The translations under genes and the position numbers were made by a program. Below, in pieces: positions 22,993 to 35,267 of a stretch of DNA of 64,000 bases. Source of the stretch: Scilla litardierei (lineage: Eukaryota > Streptophyta > Magnoliopsida > Asparagales > Asparagaceae); contig CM061142.1 in NCBI GenBank assembly GCA_030789695.1, positions 277,567,043 through 277,631,042 of the forward strand, read 5' to 3'. Position 1 is the stretch's first letter, and every line of letters starts with the position of its first letter. The notes beneath the pieces were generated by a model, which was given only the letters and a program-made list of their open reading frames with translations, was not told where the DNA came from and did not search any database.

Positions 22993-23092
22993 GAGCAAAT
23001 AAGCTAGGTTTCCCCTGGTATTTTTTTTGTTGAATTTTTTCAGCCCTCGACATCAAAAGCTAGGTTTGTTTATGTTATTGTTTTTGTTGCAG

Positions 23093-23185
23093 GATTCTAT
23101 GCAAGGGTTCACCCAAAAAATAGTTCAGATGATGAAGAGTGAATCAATCTTCGAGTCACAGGGTGGTCCAATCATCCTCTTACAG
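23093..23185 (+). pseudogene. Beta-galactosidase (GH35) exon fragment
   Basis: A single exon between a TTGCAG acceptor and a following GCATT reads [20 protein letters not shown] and then QGGPIILLQ. It matches the plant GH35 segment just before the catalytic IENEYG, which is absent here. The exon boundary after ...ILxQ agrees with the plant gene structure as I know it. It cannot encode an enzyme alone. Confidence 0.85.
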
Positions 23186-25213
23186 GCATTAATCCCTTTC
23201 GTTTATAAACTGTTCTTTTGAGAGAATGTTTTTTGTGCTACACTGTAAATGTTGGTGGGTTTTGATAGAATGCTTATAACTTCATCAGTCTTGCCTATAA
23301 AATTTTGAATATTCACTGATGTATCCCAAAATGCCTTCAATCCTTGAATCTTCAATCCTGCATATAAAACACAAATTATTGGGGCTAAAGAACTAATTAG
23401 GCTTGAATTATTGTGGAAATGATTTTGTTGAAACCTGGGAATGAAACCGAATGATTTTGTTGGGACTGAAGAACTAATCATAGGCTCACAATAATTCACC
23501 GGTTTCAACCGAATCATTCCCAGGTTAATAATTGGGACTGAAGAACTAATTATAGGCTCACAATAATTCTTTTGAGAGAATTCTATGCCTTCAATCATTA
23601 AGAACTAATCCCATGTTAATCATAGGCTCATTAATCATTCCCAGGTTTCAACAAAATAATTGGGACTGGAGAACTAATTTGTGTTATGGTAATGAAGATC
23701 TCAGATCAAAATCATTCCCATTTGACAAACTCTGAATAATCCAGCCCACAAGTTTTATGAACATGAATGTCTCCCTACAGGTTAAATGTTGATCATTATT
23801 TGACCAACCTACATGTTTACATCAACATGAACTCAAATGTTGATCATTTGACATTTATTGGAAAAGTTATTCATTATGGCAAAAAATCTGTAGTGAGAAT
23901 GGTTTATTTGTAACTGAATGGATGGATGAGTGGACATATACTGAAAGATAGGATAATAACTCATTAGTTACAGGTTTAAAATTTGTAGTTATGAAATTGT
24001 TTGATGTGTAGAGAAAGCCGTCTCGTGAAACTGTGTAGAGAAAGCCGCCACTTGAAACTGTGTAGAGAAAGTTGCCGCTTGAAATTGTTTACTTGGATGT
24101 TCGAAAAGCCGCTGGTGGATAGTGAGTTATAAGAAAATGAGCTTTAAATTTGCATTGGTGTATGTGACTAATTTTTTTTCTTTTTCTAAATCCAGAGGTT
24201 ACATGTAGTTCTGTTGAATCTTTGATGACTTAAAACATGGAGGTTGTTTATTAGATTACGACTTTTGTGTATAAATAAAGTAGTCAGTCCAATAGTTGGT
24301 AATGTGGCTTTCAATCTTTGGTATTATATAGTTGTGACTCTGTTCGATTAAGTCCGATATGATACTTTTACAATTTGTCATATTTAGGATGCTACATATA
24401 TGATTTGATTGAATTTGGAGAATTGATATGTCAAATTAGTTTGAAATTAGGGATCCTTTATGAAGTTCTTCTTATTTGATAAGTTTGCTTTGCAGAAAGT
24501 TTGCTTTGCAGAGAAAGTTGTCGCTTGAAACTATGTACTTGGATGTTCCAAACGCCACTGATGGATGGTGAGTTATAACAAAACGAGCTTTAGATTCTTT
24601 AATTTTTTTTATCTTCAAGTATATTTGATCAATGAAAAAATAGAATTGGGTCAGGGTAATTTGATCTTTAATTATATTTGATCAAGGAAAAAGTATAATT
24701 GGGTCAGGATAAAAGTTTGCATAGATTTGGTCTTTAATTGTTCTTCAATTATATTTGAATAACATGTGATTTGAGCATAAATTCTGAAACTCTTTTCAAA
24801 GTTTGCTTATCATTTTTGATTCTAATTTAACCATCTAATCGACAAACCTTGAACCTGCACCACTAAGCAAATTTTCTACATGTTATCCTGCTCAAATATT
24901 GACTATAGGAAAAAGGTTTGAAACTTTAATTCAATTTGTGTTCATATCATTTGTAAAATATACAAATATGCACATTATTATGGCTATCAAACAGTTAACT
25001 CCCAATCACTTCATGTTTCTTACGCCTAACATGGCATTGATTTCTGTGGAATTTTTTTGTATTTTCTCTATACTAAAACCCTACCTGCGTGGATCAACAA
25101 ATCGTCACATATATGAGTGTTGTAATGATTGTCACTCTAATCTTCATTATTTATTTTATTTGTTTATTTATTTTTTTATGTCGGAGAAGTCTTTCACTTA
25201 CTGTTTCTTTGTT
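23186..25213 (+). other. AT-rich Helitron filler with local repeats, no gene seen
   Basis: 23400-23680 repeats GGGACTGAAGAACTAAT and AGGCTCACAATAATTC units in both orientations. 24010-24095 has three copies of GTGTAGAGAAAGCCG-type units. A diverged copy of the 24060-24150 stretch recurs at 24500-24595. Nothing protein-like was recognised. Confidence 0.6.
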
Positions 25214-25330
25214 AGGTGGCTCCCAAAGAGGCCTTGGAGTGATGGGTGACAACCAGATGTTGAGAAGGATGATTATGAGGAGAAGCTCATGGAAGTGGAG
25301 ACTGTCTCCAATCCTATGGGGTGACAAAAA
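25214..25330 (+). pseudogene. HSP70/BiP C-terminal fragment
   Basis: After a GTTAG acceptor the sequence reads KEALE, then, after a frame slip near 25240, DNQ and VEKDDYEEKLMEVETVSNPM. This is the lid region of HSP70 proteins, closest to the BiP type (DNQ.xEKEEYEEKLKEVExVCNPI). It then runs into stops. HSP70s are ATP-driven chaperones; this piece lacks the ATPase and substrate domains. Confidence 0.8.
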
Positions 25331-25724
25331 AAGAAGAATTACAAAAAAATGAAGAACACAAAAAACCGGTTTGTTTCAATGAATTGAGCTAAACTGAGCA
25401 ACATGGATGTCGTTAGGGTATATGTTGCTCAAGAAATTGAGTGTATATGTTGATACATTCCAGTTGCTCAGGATTGAATAGCAAACTGATTGAATAGAAA
25501 ACATCTATATTACATTTGACAGAGTTTTTTGAATCCTAGGGCTGACTAGGACAAGCTGACTAGGACAAACTGGTTGATAAAAGACGGCCAAGATTAACTC
25601 TTGGGAAATTAACGGTTAGGATTAAATTTGATATTTGTGGGTCCAACTTTTTTTGAATAAAGACATCACACGCTTTGAAAAAATAAACTGAGGCAGAGCT
25701 TTTCGCGGGGTACGAAGCGTCTCT

Positions 25725-26180
25725 TGCTCTTCCCCAAAATAGGGGAACGGGGAACGAGGCGCCAGTCCGCAAAGCTCATTCCTCAACGGGGAACGCCAGT
25801 TCATTCCTCAACGCTCATTCCTCAATGCTCACTCCATTCCGCAGGCAAAGCAATTTCTGCTCACTCCATTCCGCAGGCAAAGCAAGAGGTCGTGCTTCAT
25901 CTCGCAGGCAGGCAAGGCAAGAGGGGAACGGTTCGCGCCATCTCGCAGGCAGGCAAGGCAAGAGGGGAACGGTTCCTGCCCTAGATCTCGCAGGTATGTC
26001 TCCATCTTCTCGAGTTCTTCTCAATTCACTCCAGTGCTGTCTTGATTGGTAGTCTCAATTGGTAGTCTTGATTCATGCTTACTCCATTTCATCTCGCACG
26101 CAGGCAAGGCAAGAGGGGAACGGGTCCTGCCCTAGATCTCGCAGTTCTTCTCCAGTTCGTCTCGAGTTCTTCTCAATTCA
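25725..26180 (+). repeat. GC-rich tandem duplications, possibly a captured 5' leader
   Basis: GGCAAGGCAAGAGGGGAACG occurs at about 25914, 25959 and 26104, and CTCACTCCATTCCGCAGGC occurs twice (25828, 25859). GCAGGTATGTCTCC near 25990 looks like a splice donor. The base composition differs sharply from the AT-rich surroundings. No coding match was recognised. Confidence 0.6.
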
Positions 26181-26724
26181 CTCCAGTGCTGTCTCAATTG
26201 GAACTTGGTATGTTTTTTGCGAAATCTTATCATCAAAATTTAATTCTTAGTTTTGCCCCAAAAATCAGTTTGGTTGTTCTTAGTGATAATGAAATGGTTT
26301 GTTATTATCATCAGTTTGGCTGTTCTTCATTAAGCTTAGAATGAAATGGAATGTTGGGTTCAGTGTGTTGTTAGTTGAGATTGAATGAAAGTGAAAACCC
26401 ATGAACCCAGCTGGAGATTGAATGAAATGGATTTTCAAACCCATGAACCCAGCTGGAGGTTGTTCAGTGTGTTGTTTATTCTTAGTGATATTTGGTCACA
26501 GGCATGCATATTTTTCTATTTTTTAGCCTCAATTGGAACTTGGTATGTTTTTTGCGAAATTTTACCATCAAAATTGGTATGTTTATTCTTAGTGATAATG
26601 TATAAATTGGTATGTTTATTCTTATCATCAAAATTCAGTTTGGTTGTTCTTAGTGATAATGAAATGGATTGTTATTAGAATGAAATGGATTGTTGGGTTC
26701 AGTGTGTTGTTAGTTGAGATATTG

Positions 26725-27136
26725 AATGAAATGGATTGCCTGCATCATTAAAGTATGTTTGGTCAGATTGAATGAAATGCATGTTTTTCACTTTTTTGAA
26801 AGTATGTTCATCTCAAGCTCAACATTTCGCATTTGGTATCCAGTGAAAGTACTTTCACTTTTTGATATGTTTATTCTTAGTGATAAATTAAATTAATTGG
26901 TATGTTTATTCTTAGTATGTTTGGTCATTGAATGAAATGGATTGCCTGCATCATTAAAGTATGTTTGGTCAGATTGAATGAAATGCATGTTTTTCACTTT
27001 TTTGAAAGTATGTTCATCTCAAGCTCAACATTTCGCATTTGGTATCCAGTGAAAGTACTTTCACTTTTTGATATGTTTATTCTTAGTGATAATTTAAATT
27101 AATTGGTATGTTTATTCTTAGTGATATTTTGGTCTC
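26725..27136 (+). repeat. 206-bp tandem duplication
   Basis: ATTGCCTGCATCATTAAAGT at 26735 recurs at 26941, and the following 150 or so bases are almost identical. Shorter GAATGAAATGGATTG and TTATTCTTAGTGATA repeats fill 26380-26725. Confidence 0.9.
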
Positions 27137-28440
27137 CAAAACACATGAACCCAACAAACTTCTTGCATATATCTTGGCCAGGCCTTTCATCTTTCCACAT
27201 TTGCAATGATCTGAGCTCTTTTTTGAATATATCATGGGTACCAACATGGTATTGATTTGTATGCAGCTGAAATGATTTGTATGGAGTTTTAATCAAGTTC
27301 TCAATAAAGTAGTTAATTTATCCTGAGCAAGACTAAGTTGAATTTCAGTAATTTCAGCTTAAATTTCTTGAATTTGTTATGATCTTGGGTTTCAATTAAC
27401 GTCAAATTTTATAATGATCTATAAAAGGCTGAACTATTTTATGGGTTGTTTGGTGTAAATTTAGGATTTTGGATTCATCATTTTGTTTGTCAAGTAGATT
27501 TCATTTATTTTGTGTTATGTAAATTTTACAATATTATTTGTTTCAGAAGTATGTTGTGATCTCATTTTGGATGATATGATTTCTCTTCGTTATTCTCAGC
27601 TATGGTATCATAACACAAAATAAATGAAAAATATAGTTCTGATTGAAATAGGGTGAGGGAATATCAAAATATAGTTCTATTCATTGATGTAAATAGAGTG
27701 AGCTATATTTCAATCAAATTTAACAGTGATGGAATATCATGTTAACAATGATAACTAAAATATATGAAAAAGCAAATCGATGATTTTTACATGCAGTGAT
27801 AACTCAAATATTTCACATGCAGTTGCAAAATTAAATCAGTTCTATTCCAACCATTAGTCTAATTACACATGAAAGAATCCAACGATTATCCTGGAAAATG
27901 CCAGGTTGTTCTCATTAGCCCAAGTTTTTTCAAGTATAAAAAAACATAACATGACATCGTTGAATCGTTCGATATTTTTTTGTAATTGGTTCATGTTCCA
28001 AGATATGTTTGATGTTTTTATGTAATTGGTTCATGCATGTAAAAAAACACTCCTGTCTGCTACATTATTTTGTTGAATGCTCAAGCAGAGCTTTGATAGT
28101 TGTATAGTTCATAGTTGTATAGTTCATGTTATTCTGTCATCATGTTATTCGTTGTTTCCCCCTAATGTTTGTTCTTGAAAATGTGCCTGTTAAAAAATCG
28201 GCGCATGTTAACTAGGTTTGTTTCATTGTTGATTTTTTCAGCCATGAACATCAAAACTAGGTTTTTTTCTTTGGTGTTTTATGTTTCTTTGTTTCCCCAT
28301 ACTGTATGCATTCACTTGGTGTTCTCATATAATTAACAAGTTCAGGGGCTGTAATTAAATTACATGTTATGATGGCCCCATATGTTCCTACTGAACATCA
28401 ACTTCATCTGAATAAATTTACAACCCCTGAACATCAAACT
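27137..28440 (+). other. AT-rich Helitron interior, nothing recognised
   Basis: No protein-like frame. 28232-28275 repeats a motif also found at 22493 and 23033 (TTTTTCAG, about 7 bases, ACATCAAAA). Confidence 0.6.
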
Positions 28441-28449
28441 CATCTGAAG

Positions 28450-29345
28450 AAATTACATGGTATGATGGTCCAATATGCATTATGTGAGTTAAATACATGA
28501 TGTTCTTTGTTGTTTGACATGATTCTTCTTTATGTTCCTGTTCTGGGGGAATGAGAAAGAAACTGAAAAAAAATTATGAGCATGTAATTTCTAATGATTG
28601 AGAATGTACCTATGAATAAATTTTTTTTATGCTTCTTTGTTGTTTTCAAACCATTTATTTTTGTTAACTCCAAAAATTACATGCTTCGAATGTTGATGGA
28701 ATCACTTGACTATTCTGAAAATTAAATGCTTTGAATTATTTTGGGATGTAATGTTTTATATCATATCAAGCATGTAACATTTTCATCCTGAAAATTACAT
28801 GCATGTATACTGAGCATGTAATTTTCAAGAGCATTCCGATATGCTAGAAATGATACCTCCTGATAAGTGCTTGATGCATGTAATTTCTATGAGCATGTAA
28901 TTTACTGACATGAAGCATGTAACATTTCATATCATATCAAGCATGTAATTTCTATGAGCATGTTATTTATATGAGCATGTAATCTACTGATATGAAGCAC
29001 GTAATATCTATGAGCATGTAATGAGAAAGAAATTGAAATTTTTTATAAGCATGTAATTTCTAATGAACGAGAAATGTGCCTAAGAATAAAAATTTTAATG
29101 CTTTGTTGTTTGCAGACCATGTTTATTTTTGTTAATTCTGAAAAATACATGCTTCGAATGTTGATGGAATCACTAGACTGCTCTGAAAATTACATGCTTC
29201 GAATTATTTTGGGATGAAATGTTAGATGCATACGGATATGCTACATGCATACTGATATGAAGCATGTAACATTTCATATCATATCTAGCATGTACCCTTT
29301 CATCCTGAAAATAACATACATGTATACTGAGCATGCTTCGAATCG
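28450..29345 (+). repeat. Degenerate GCATGTAATTT repeat field
   Basis: GAGCATGTAATTTC, AAGCATGTAACATTTC and similar units recur about 15 times, with stretches such as 28555-28700 duplicated at 29030-29180. No coding signal. Confidence 0.7.
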
Positions 29346-29471
29346 GGGGCACTGGGTCGTTTGGAATTGTCTTTCATTGTCTTTCAGGTATTGAAATTTC
29401 ATCATTAATTTGGTTTGTAATGATGAAGAAAATCTGATTTTTGGCTTAATATGGTGGGTATTTTGTTGTAG

Positions 29472-29997
29472 GCAAAATGCCTGGAAACCTGGGAGACGGT
29501 TGCCTTAAAGGTGTTGCATGATAAGAGATACAAGAACATGTGGCTTAAATTGATGCGCACGATGGATCATCCCAATGTGGTTTGTTTGAAGCACTACTTA
29601 TTTTCGACCTCGAGCAGAGACGAGCTTTTCCTCAATCTGGTTTTGGAGTACGTGACGATATCTTTGTACCTGGTTCTGAAGCATTATAGTGGTATAAACC
29701 AGAGGATGCCACTTATATTTATGAAGTTATACACTTATCATGTATCATTTGGTTTCTTCAGTGATTTTGCAGATTTTTAGAGCACTGGCTTATATTCATG
29801 CTGTTCCATGAGTTTTTCATAGGGATGTGAAGCCACAAAATGTTTTGGCTCATGGAAGTTTTGTATTTCACGATCGTGTATCAAGAAATGTGTTTTATTT
29901 CTTTTGACCTTCTGTTGTTAATTTGCATTCTCTATGTCGATCCTCTTACTCACCAAGTCAAGCTTTGTGATTTTGGAAGTGCTAAAATTTTGGTATG
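29472..29997 (+). pseudogene. GSK3/SHAGGY-like kinase fragment
   Basis: After a TGTAG acceptor the frame reads [20 protein letters not shown], including the ATP-binding Lys segment. It continues with [15 protein letters not shown] and [13 protein letters not shown], then [16 protein letters not shown] short intron-like gap (about 29741-29769) leads to LYIHAVP.VFHRDVKPQNVL with the HRD catalytic loop. A further piece near 29937-29995 carries DPLTHQVKLCDFGSAKI with the DFG motif. The order matches plant shaggy-type Ser/Thr kinases. In-frame stops before LYIH and in VP.VFHRD, loss of the Gly-rich loop and loss of the C-lobe after DFGSAK show it is dead. Confidence 0.9.
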
Positions 29998-29999
29998 CC

Positions 30000-30946
30000 A
30001 TTCGAATTTAGACAGAACATCCCTAACAAGTTTTGTGATTTTGCTGTGATACTTCTGAACATGCAAACAATTGTTATGTGCCTATTCTGAATGAACATGC
30101 ATGAATAGCTGAAGAATGTAATTGTGAACATTGTGCATTATTAGCTAAATGATATACAAACTTTTCATCACCTTAATTTCCTTCTTGCTTAATGACATAC
30201 TTAAATTGCATTTGAGTTAACTATGTTATTGAGATTCTGTGTTTATTAGTCTTCATGGTTCATAGCCTGAATGGCTCATCATCATTATGTGTGTGTTGAA
30301 ACTTGATATGGGAAAATTACAGTCTGTACTAGACTACTTTGAATGATGCTAAATATGTGGTTGTTTACTCTTTTGTTGTAATTAATGAAATAATACACAT
30401 GGACTCTAACATTACATAGAAACAAATTCAGTGGTTGTACTGGATTCTTTCACCAGCTAAAACATTGCCATGCATGTAAGAGTCACTTTTGAATCAGTAT
30501 CACTAGCTATATTTGGTTACAGAATACTTCATAACATCGGAATTAAGGTTTAACAATATAGTGATTGACAATGAAGTTGGCTCAGACTAACATAGAGAAT
30601 ATGAGTTAGATTGGAGATAATGCTGGAAATGGATTAACTAATTACCTATTTGGGGAGTAATTTTACATCTTTAGTCTGCTGATCATATGGAAAGGAGATT
30701 TGAGGTTACCCTTATCTAAGAAGTAATGTGCTCCAATTTTTGTTCATGCACTTTCTGATATAACAATTGGTGAACTTACTATTTCTGATATAACAATTGA
30801 TGAGTTAGAGTGGAAAACAAAACATCCCTCAATGGCTTCATTCATGTGTTTAATTTTTTTACAATTTGTTGGTGAAGAAATAAAATTTTTTGCTTTTAAT
30901 TATTGTTGATCGTGTAAAATTAGGGGATCCAAGATTTTGAAGGGGA
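30000..30946 (+). other. No gene seen; includes a Helitron-like 3' subterminal remnant
   Basis: AT-rich. 30885-30946 (TTAATTATTGTTG, then AAATTAGGGGATCC) resembles 36845-36913 just inside the Helitron E terminus. Confidence 0.5.
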
Positions 30947-32355
30947 TCTATTATACCTTTGACATCCTTTTTTGAATTCTAGGGCTGACTATAACAAGAT
31001 AAAGAGCAGCTGGGATTTGATCTTGGTAAATCAATCGTTGAGATTGGATTTAGTGAAAATTTTAGTGGGAAAACTTAAATTGTGGTCGGAAAAGCGTCTT
31101 GGGAACCAAATCTTTAAAATTAAAAGTGTATTGGGAAAATTGTGGAGGTTAAATTTGGGTGGGAAAAGTGTATTGGGAACCAAAACTTTGAAATTAAAAG
31201 TGTATTGGGAAAGATTGTGGAGAAATATGATCCATTAAATCAAACAAAGTAAAAAATTTGCGTAAAAAAAATTTAAGTTAATACAGTCACTGAAAAATAC
31301 CTTGAGGTTTGTTGTTCCTCGCTGGAGGTTCCCGCTAAAGTTTTTTACGCTAATTTGTTGTTTCGCACCAAATGCTTTCGTACGTTGTTCCGCGCCAACA
31401 ACCGACGCCCGCACTGAAGGGGCCCGTGCCAAATTTGTAGTTCTGTGTCGAATGCGCTCATGTGTTGTTCTGCGCCGAAGGTGCCCGCGCCGAATTTGTT
31501 GTTTTGCGCCGAATTTGTTGTTTCGCGTCGAAGGCGATCACGCCGAATTTGTTGTTCCGCGCCGAATACGCTCACGTGTTGTTCTGCACTGACGGCGCAT
31601 GTGTCAAATTTGTTGTTTCCTGCGCAAAAGTTGTTGTTCCACGCCGAAGGCGCCCACACCATATTTGTTGTTCCGCGCCAAAGGCGCCCACGCCGAAGGT
31701 GCCCGTGCCGCTAATTTTTTTACGCTAATTTGTTGTTCCTCGCCAAAGGCGCCAACGTCGAATTTGTTGTTCTGCGCCGAATGCGCCGCTCATTGTTCCA
31801 CGCCGAATTTGTTGTTCCGTGCTGAAGGTGCTCCCGCGTTGTTCTGCGCCAAAGGCGCCTGCACCGAATATGTTGTTCCACGCCGAATTGTTCCACGTCG
31901 AAGGCGTCCACGACGTAGGTGCACATGTTGCTAAATATTTTACGCTCATTTGTTGTTCTTTTAAATTTTGGCCGTGGAAATAATTTTTTGGGGAACAAAG
32001 ATTTCGCGATGGAACAACATATCTGCTGCAGATCGAATGATCTCTCTGTCAACGCAGGGGCCACCGTCTCTTCGATCTATAGGGCAAAGATGAGAATAAT
32101 TTCTCGAGCCGAATGAAATTTTTTACGCTAATTTGTTGTTCTGCGCCGATTTTTTATGATAATTTGTTGTTCCGTGTCGAAGGCGCCCGCGTCGAATTTG
32201 TTGTTCCGCACCGAAGGTGTCCGTGCCACTAAATATTTTAACGCTAATTTGTTGTTGCACGCAATTTTGGCCGTGGAAATAATTTCTTGGGGAACAAAGA
32301 TTTCGCGGTGAAAAATCTTAAATGAACTGTGCCCTCGGGCACGGGTTATGACTAG
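30947..32355 (+). mobile_element. Complete non-autonomous Helitron D
   Basis: It starts A|TCTATTATACCTTTGACA (30947), then TTTTTTGAATTCTAGGGC. It ends with the hairpin GTGCCC-TC-GGGCAC (32329-32342), GGTTATGA and CTAG at 32355, followed by T. At 1409 bases it has no coding sequence. Most of the 3' half is the array described next. Confidence 0.85.
31300..32230 (+). repeat. Array of TTTGTTGTTC spacers and GCGCCGAAGGCGC mini-hairpins
   Basis: Units of about 20-40 bases alternate AATTTGTTGTTCCGCGCC with GAAGGCGCCCGCGCC-like segments. More than 20 occurrences of TTGTTGTT are visible. Similar but shorter arrays occur in Helitrons A, B (reverse strand) and F (49400-49770). The long Cys/Arg-rich frames here, on both strands, are products of the array. 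Confidence 0.85.
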
Positions 32356-35120
32356 TATCATTACATATTATACATTCGATAGCTTTCATTAAAAGCTCTG
32401 GATTATTTGATAAGAGTAAATGGAGTGTATGTTGATACATGCGTACTGATTGAATAGCAATCCAGTTCGGGGAAAAATTTTGCTTTCTTGGTACCTGCAG
32501 ACTGATATGTTGCTGCAAAGAGTAATGAAGACCGATATAACTGCAGACCAATTTCGGTTGAATCATTGCTTAAAGTTCAGTTTTAAGTGGTCTGTTTTGG
32601 ACTATTCATCATGAAGTCGTCTTTTTTTTGGAAAGAAAAAAAGCATTTTAAGGCTTCACTCATTGGGGCAAGATTGTTGCTTAAGCTTATGTTTTTCAAT
32701 GGTTATGTTATATGATTTGTTATTTGGGATGGGCTTCTCTGTTACATGATTTATGATGTTTAAGAATTCTCGGTATTGTATTGCAATTAAATAGTTGGGA
32801 GGTGATTGCAATGGGATTATAAAGGGCACTATCCCAGAGTTTTGATTGCCGGCTTCAAACTTTTTTTGACATGTAAATATGTTGATTGCTTATTTATTTG
32901 TTCTTTTTAGCAACTTTAATAAGTTTATGATAAATTAGTAATGCAGGGCTGATAAGAACGCCATGGAAGAATTACAGAAGAAGAGGTTAGAGAGGTATGA
33001 GTTAAGTTATTATTGGATGTTTAGGTTTTAAAGTCACATCTTACTCTGTAATTCTTCTAATAAGTTTTTAAGAGATTTTTGTCTCAAATTGTAAAGTTAC
33101 ATATCAATTTTTAAACTCAAAATTTTAATTAGGATGTAAATTAAGATGTAAATCAATCAAGTATGATGTAATTCTGGCAGGTTTAAGTATTCTGCAATTC
33201 TGGCAGGTTTAAATTCAGATGTATTCAGCTGTGACAATAACCTGCCTGATTAGTATTCTGTAAATCATTAAGTAAATATCAATTTACTTAATCTGGCAGA
33301 ATACTTCTTCTGGCGGAGTACTTAATCTGGCAGGTTTACAGAATACTTAATTTGAGTTTAAAATGTATTCTGTAAATAAATTTACATCTTAATTGAGTAT
33401 ACATCTTCATTGAGTATACTTCGTAATTTGAGTTTACATCTTAATTTTGAAATTTGAGTTTAAAATGTATTCTGCTCAGACAAAAACCTGAGATTTACAT
33501 CTTAATTTATTTACATCTTTAAAATTTGACCATAAAGTCACATCTTAACTAACAATTACAATCACCCATAAATCTTGGTGTCTTTCTTCTGAGGTATAAG
33601 CATTTAGTATCTTTAGACATTGCATCTAAACACATAAGACAATATGAAATGGAATACAATACAACTGAATTTCCACCTGTTAAGCAACATTTCATGATTT
33701 ACAAGAGAGATGAGTTTAGCACTGTGTATGATACCATAGGATTTATATTGGGAAAAGGAAGTATTCATCAGAACGCCATACATCATGTGGAAAGTCATGA
33801 TAACTCACATAATTAATTTTTCGAAAATATTATGGCATTCCACTCACGGAAGTAATAACCATAAGGTGAAAAAATGGGATATAAAGTTAAAAGTTAAAGC
33901 ATGATGACTTTGTTGATAAGAAAGGCAAAAACACAAAGAGGTTGCTCAAGGCGTAAATTAATGACAATGGGTAGACTGCCAGACTCATATCAAAAACAAC
34001 CAGATACTAGGGACACGAGTATCTCTTACCATACATATTTGCACGGTTAACAGTTGTTCCATATAGTATTCCACGTGTAATGCTATATCACTCCCACTTT
34101 TAAGCAAAAAATTTTAAAACTAAATTCTCATTCTAAAACCATTAGAAAATTATCAATTATGAAATTTCAATATCTCGAATTTCTCTTGCACTTAGTGAAC
34201 CTACTTAAAAATGTCATGTAGCATATTAGTGATTTTCAAACCTTTCTCTAAAACTATCTTTAAATCCCATGTTCTGACGCTAACTGGCCAAATATTGCAG
34301 CTCAACTTCCATATTCCAAGCCTTGCCATCATTAGAGGCGCTCTCAGATTTATCAACTCTGATTTTCCATGTAAATCTATTGTTTGCATGTCCTTAATGC
34401 AACTTCTATTGTATAAACAAAATGCCCGAAATACATCACAAATGCAGTAATCAAAGATACTTCATAATATAGCCCATGAAATAAGTTAATCTGCTTATGT
34501 GGAATTGTGAATACTATACTAGGATGGACTATCAATCATAAGAGCTCAAACAAAACTTGCCATACTTGCCATACTAATCTGCTTATGTAGAATTGTGAAT
34601 ACTATATTTGGGTGATTGCTTTGTGGCTCTGCGTTTGCACTGGATTATTCACATGGAAATTCAATCAGTGTAGGAGCAAAGCAGTGTGCCTTATCATGGG
34701 TTATTGCCTTTGCACTACAAAGGGAGCTGGAGAAACTCTCAAGTTCAATATGGCCATCATATTGCTGCCTTTTTGACTCTCAAATTTAATATGGGAGTAC
34801 GAGGATGAATTAGTAGGAGAATTTGGGAAATATTTATTTATTTATATTTTTTCGGTTTCCCTATATATGTGAAGCTGAAGCGATGCTTAATTGTGTGTGG
34901 TATTCCAAGGGAGGTTGATCTTGCAGAATTGGATGGCCCTTAGTGAGGATTAGCATGAAAGACTGGTTTTGGCACAAGTGATCCACTGTTCCTGCCTTGA
35001 TCTGTAACGATCTTAAGATCAGAATTATTGTAAGTCTTGCTTAATTTGTTTCACATATGGTATCATTTTTTGATGCTATTTTCTCTATTTATGAGTTAAT
35101 TTTCTTTAAAAAATCTTCCA
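32356..35120 (+). other. AT-rich Helitron interior, no gene seen
   Basis: 33000-33530 repeats TTACATCTTAATTTGAG, CTGGCAGGTTTA and GTATTCTGTAAAT units. Elsewhere there are only short shadow frames. Confidence 0.6.
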
Positions 35121-35267
35121 GCTAGCAAGGAACCAAGTTTGTATTTTGAGGAAGCTGATTGCTGGTGCAAGGATTGCAGATGGTAGGGTTTTGCCGAACA
35201 TTCTGTCGGTTCTGCTTCCAAAGAAGTGGATTATGGAGCCCAGTTCTGAGCCTGATTCTCCCAATTA
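35121..35267 (+). pseudogene. Histone H2A C-terminal exon fragment
   Basis: After a TTCCAG acceptor the frame reads LARNQVCILRKLIAGARIAD, then GRVLPNILSVLLPKKW, and a terminal SEPDSPN and stop. This aligns with the H2A docking domain (LAVRNDEELxKLLxGVTIAxGGVLPNIxxxLLPKK). Loss of the acidic-patch residues NDEE (here NQVC) would abolish normal nucleosome contacts. Plant H2A genes can have an intron before LAVRND, which fits the acceptor here. The histone fold N-terminal to this is absent. Confidence 0.85.

Larger units (their letters stand above)
21644..25503 (+). mobile_element. Probable Helitron (G) 5' part with captured gene pieces
   Basis: TCTATTCTATAAAAGAGG (from 21644) followed by TTTTTTGAATCTTATCC and ACTAGGACAAA resembles the 5' ends of Helitrons D, E and F. 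The base before it is T, not the expected A, and no matching hairpin-CTAG end is seen before 25503, so the limits are uncertain. AGTCAGCATG.TTTGTCC is repeated three times at 21690-21745. Captured RCC1, GH35 and HSP70 exons lie inside. Confidence 0.4.

Noticed and set aside
31235..32064. Long Cys/Arg-rich frames on both strands in Helitron D, and at 49395-49797, 5367-5828
   Set aside because: Several overlapping frames are open at once because of the GC-rich short repeat array; no conserved domain is present.
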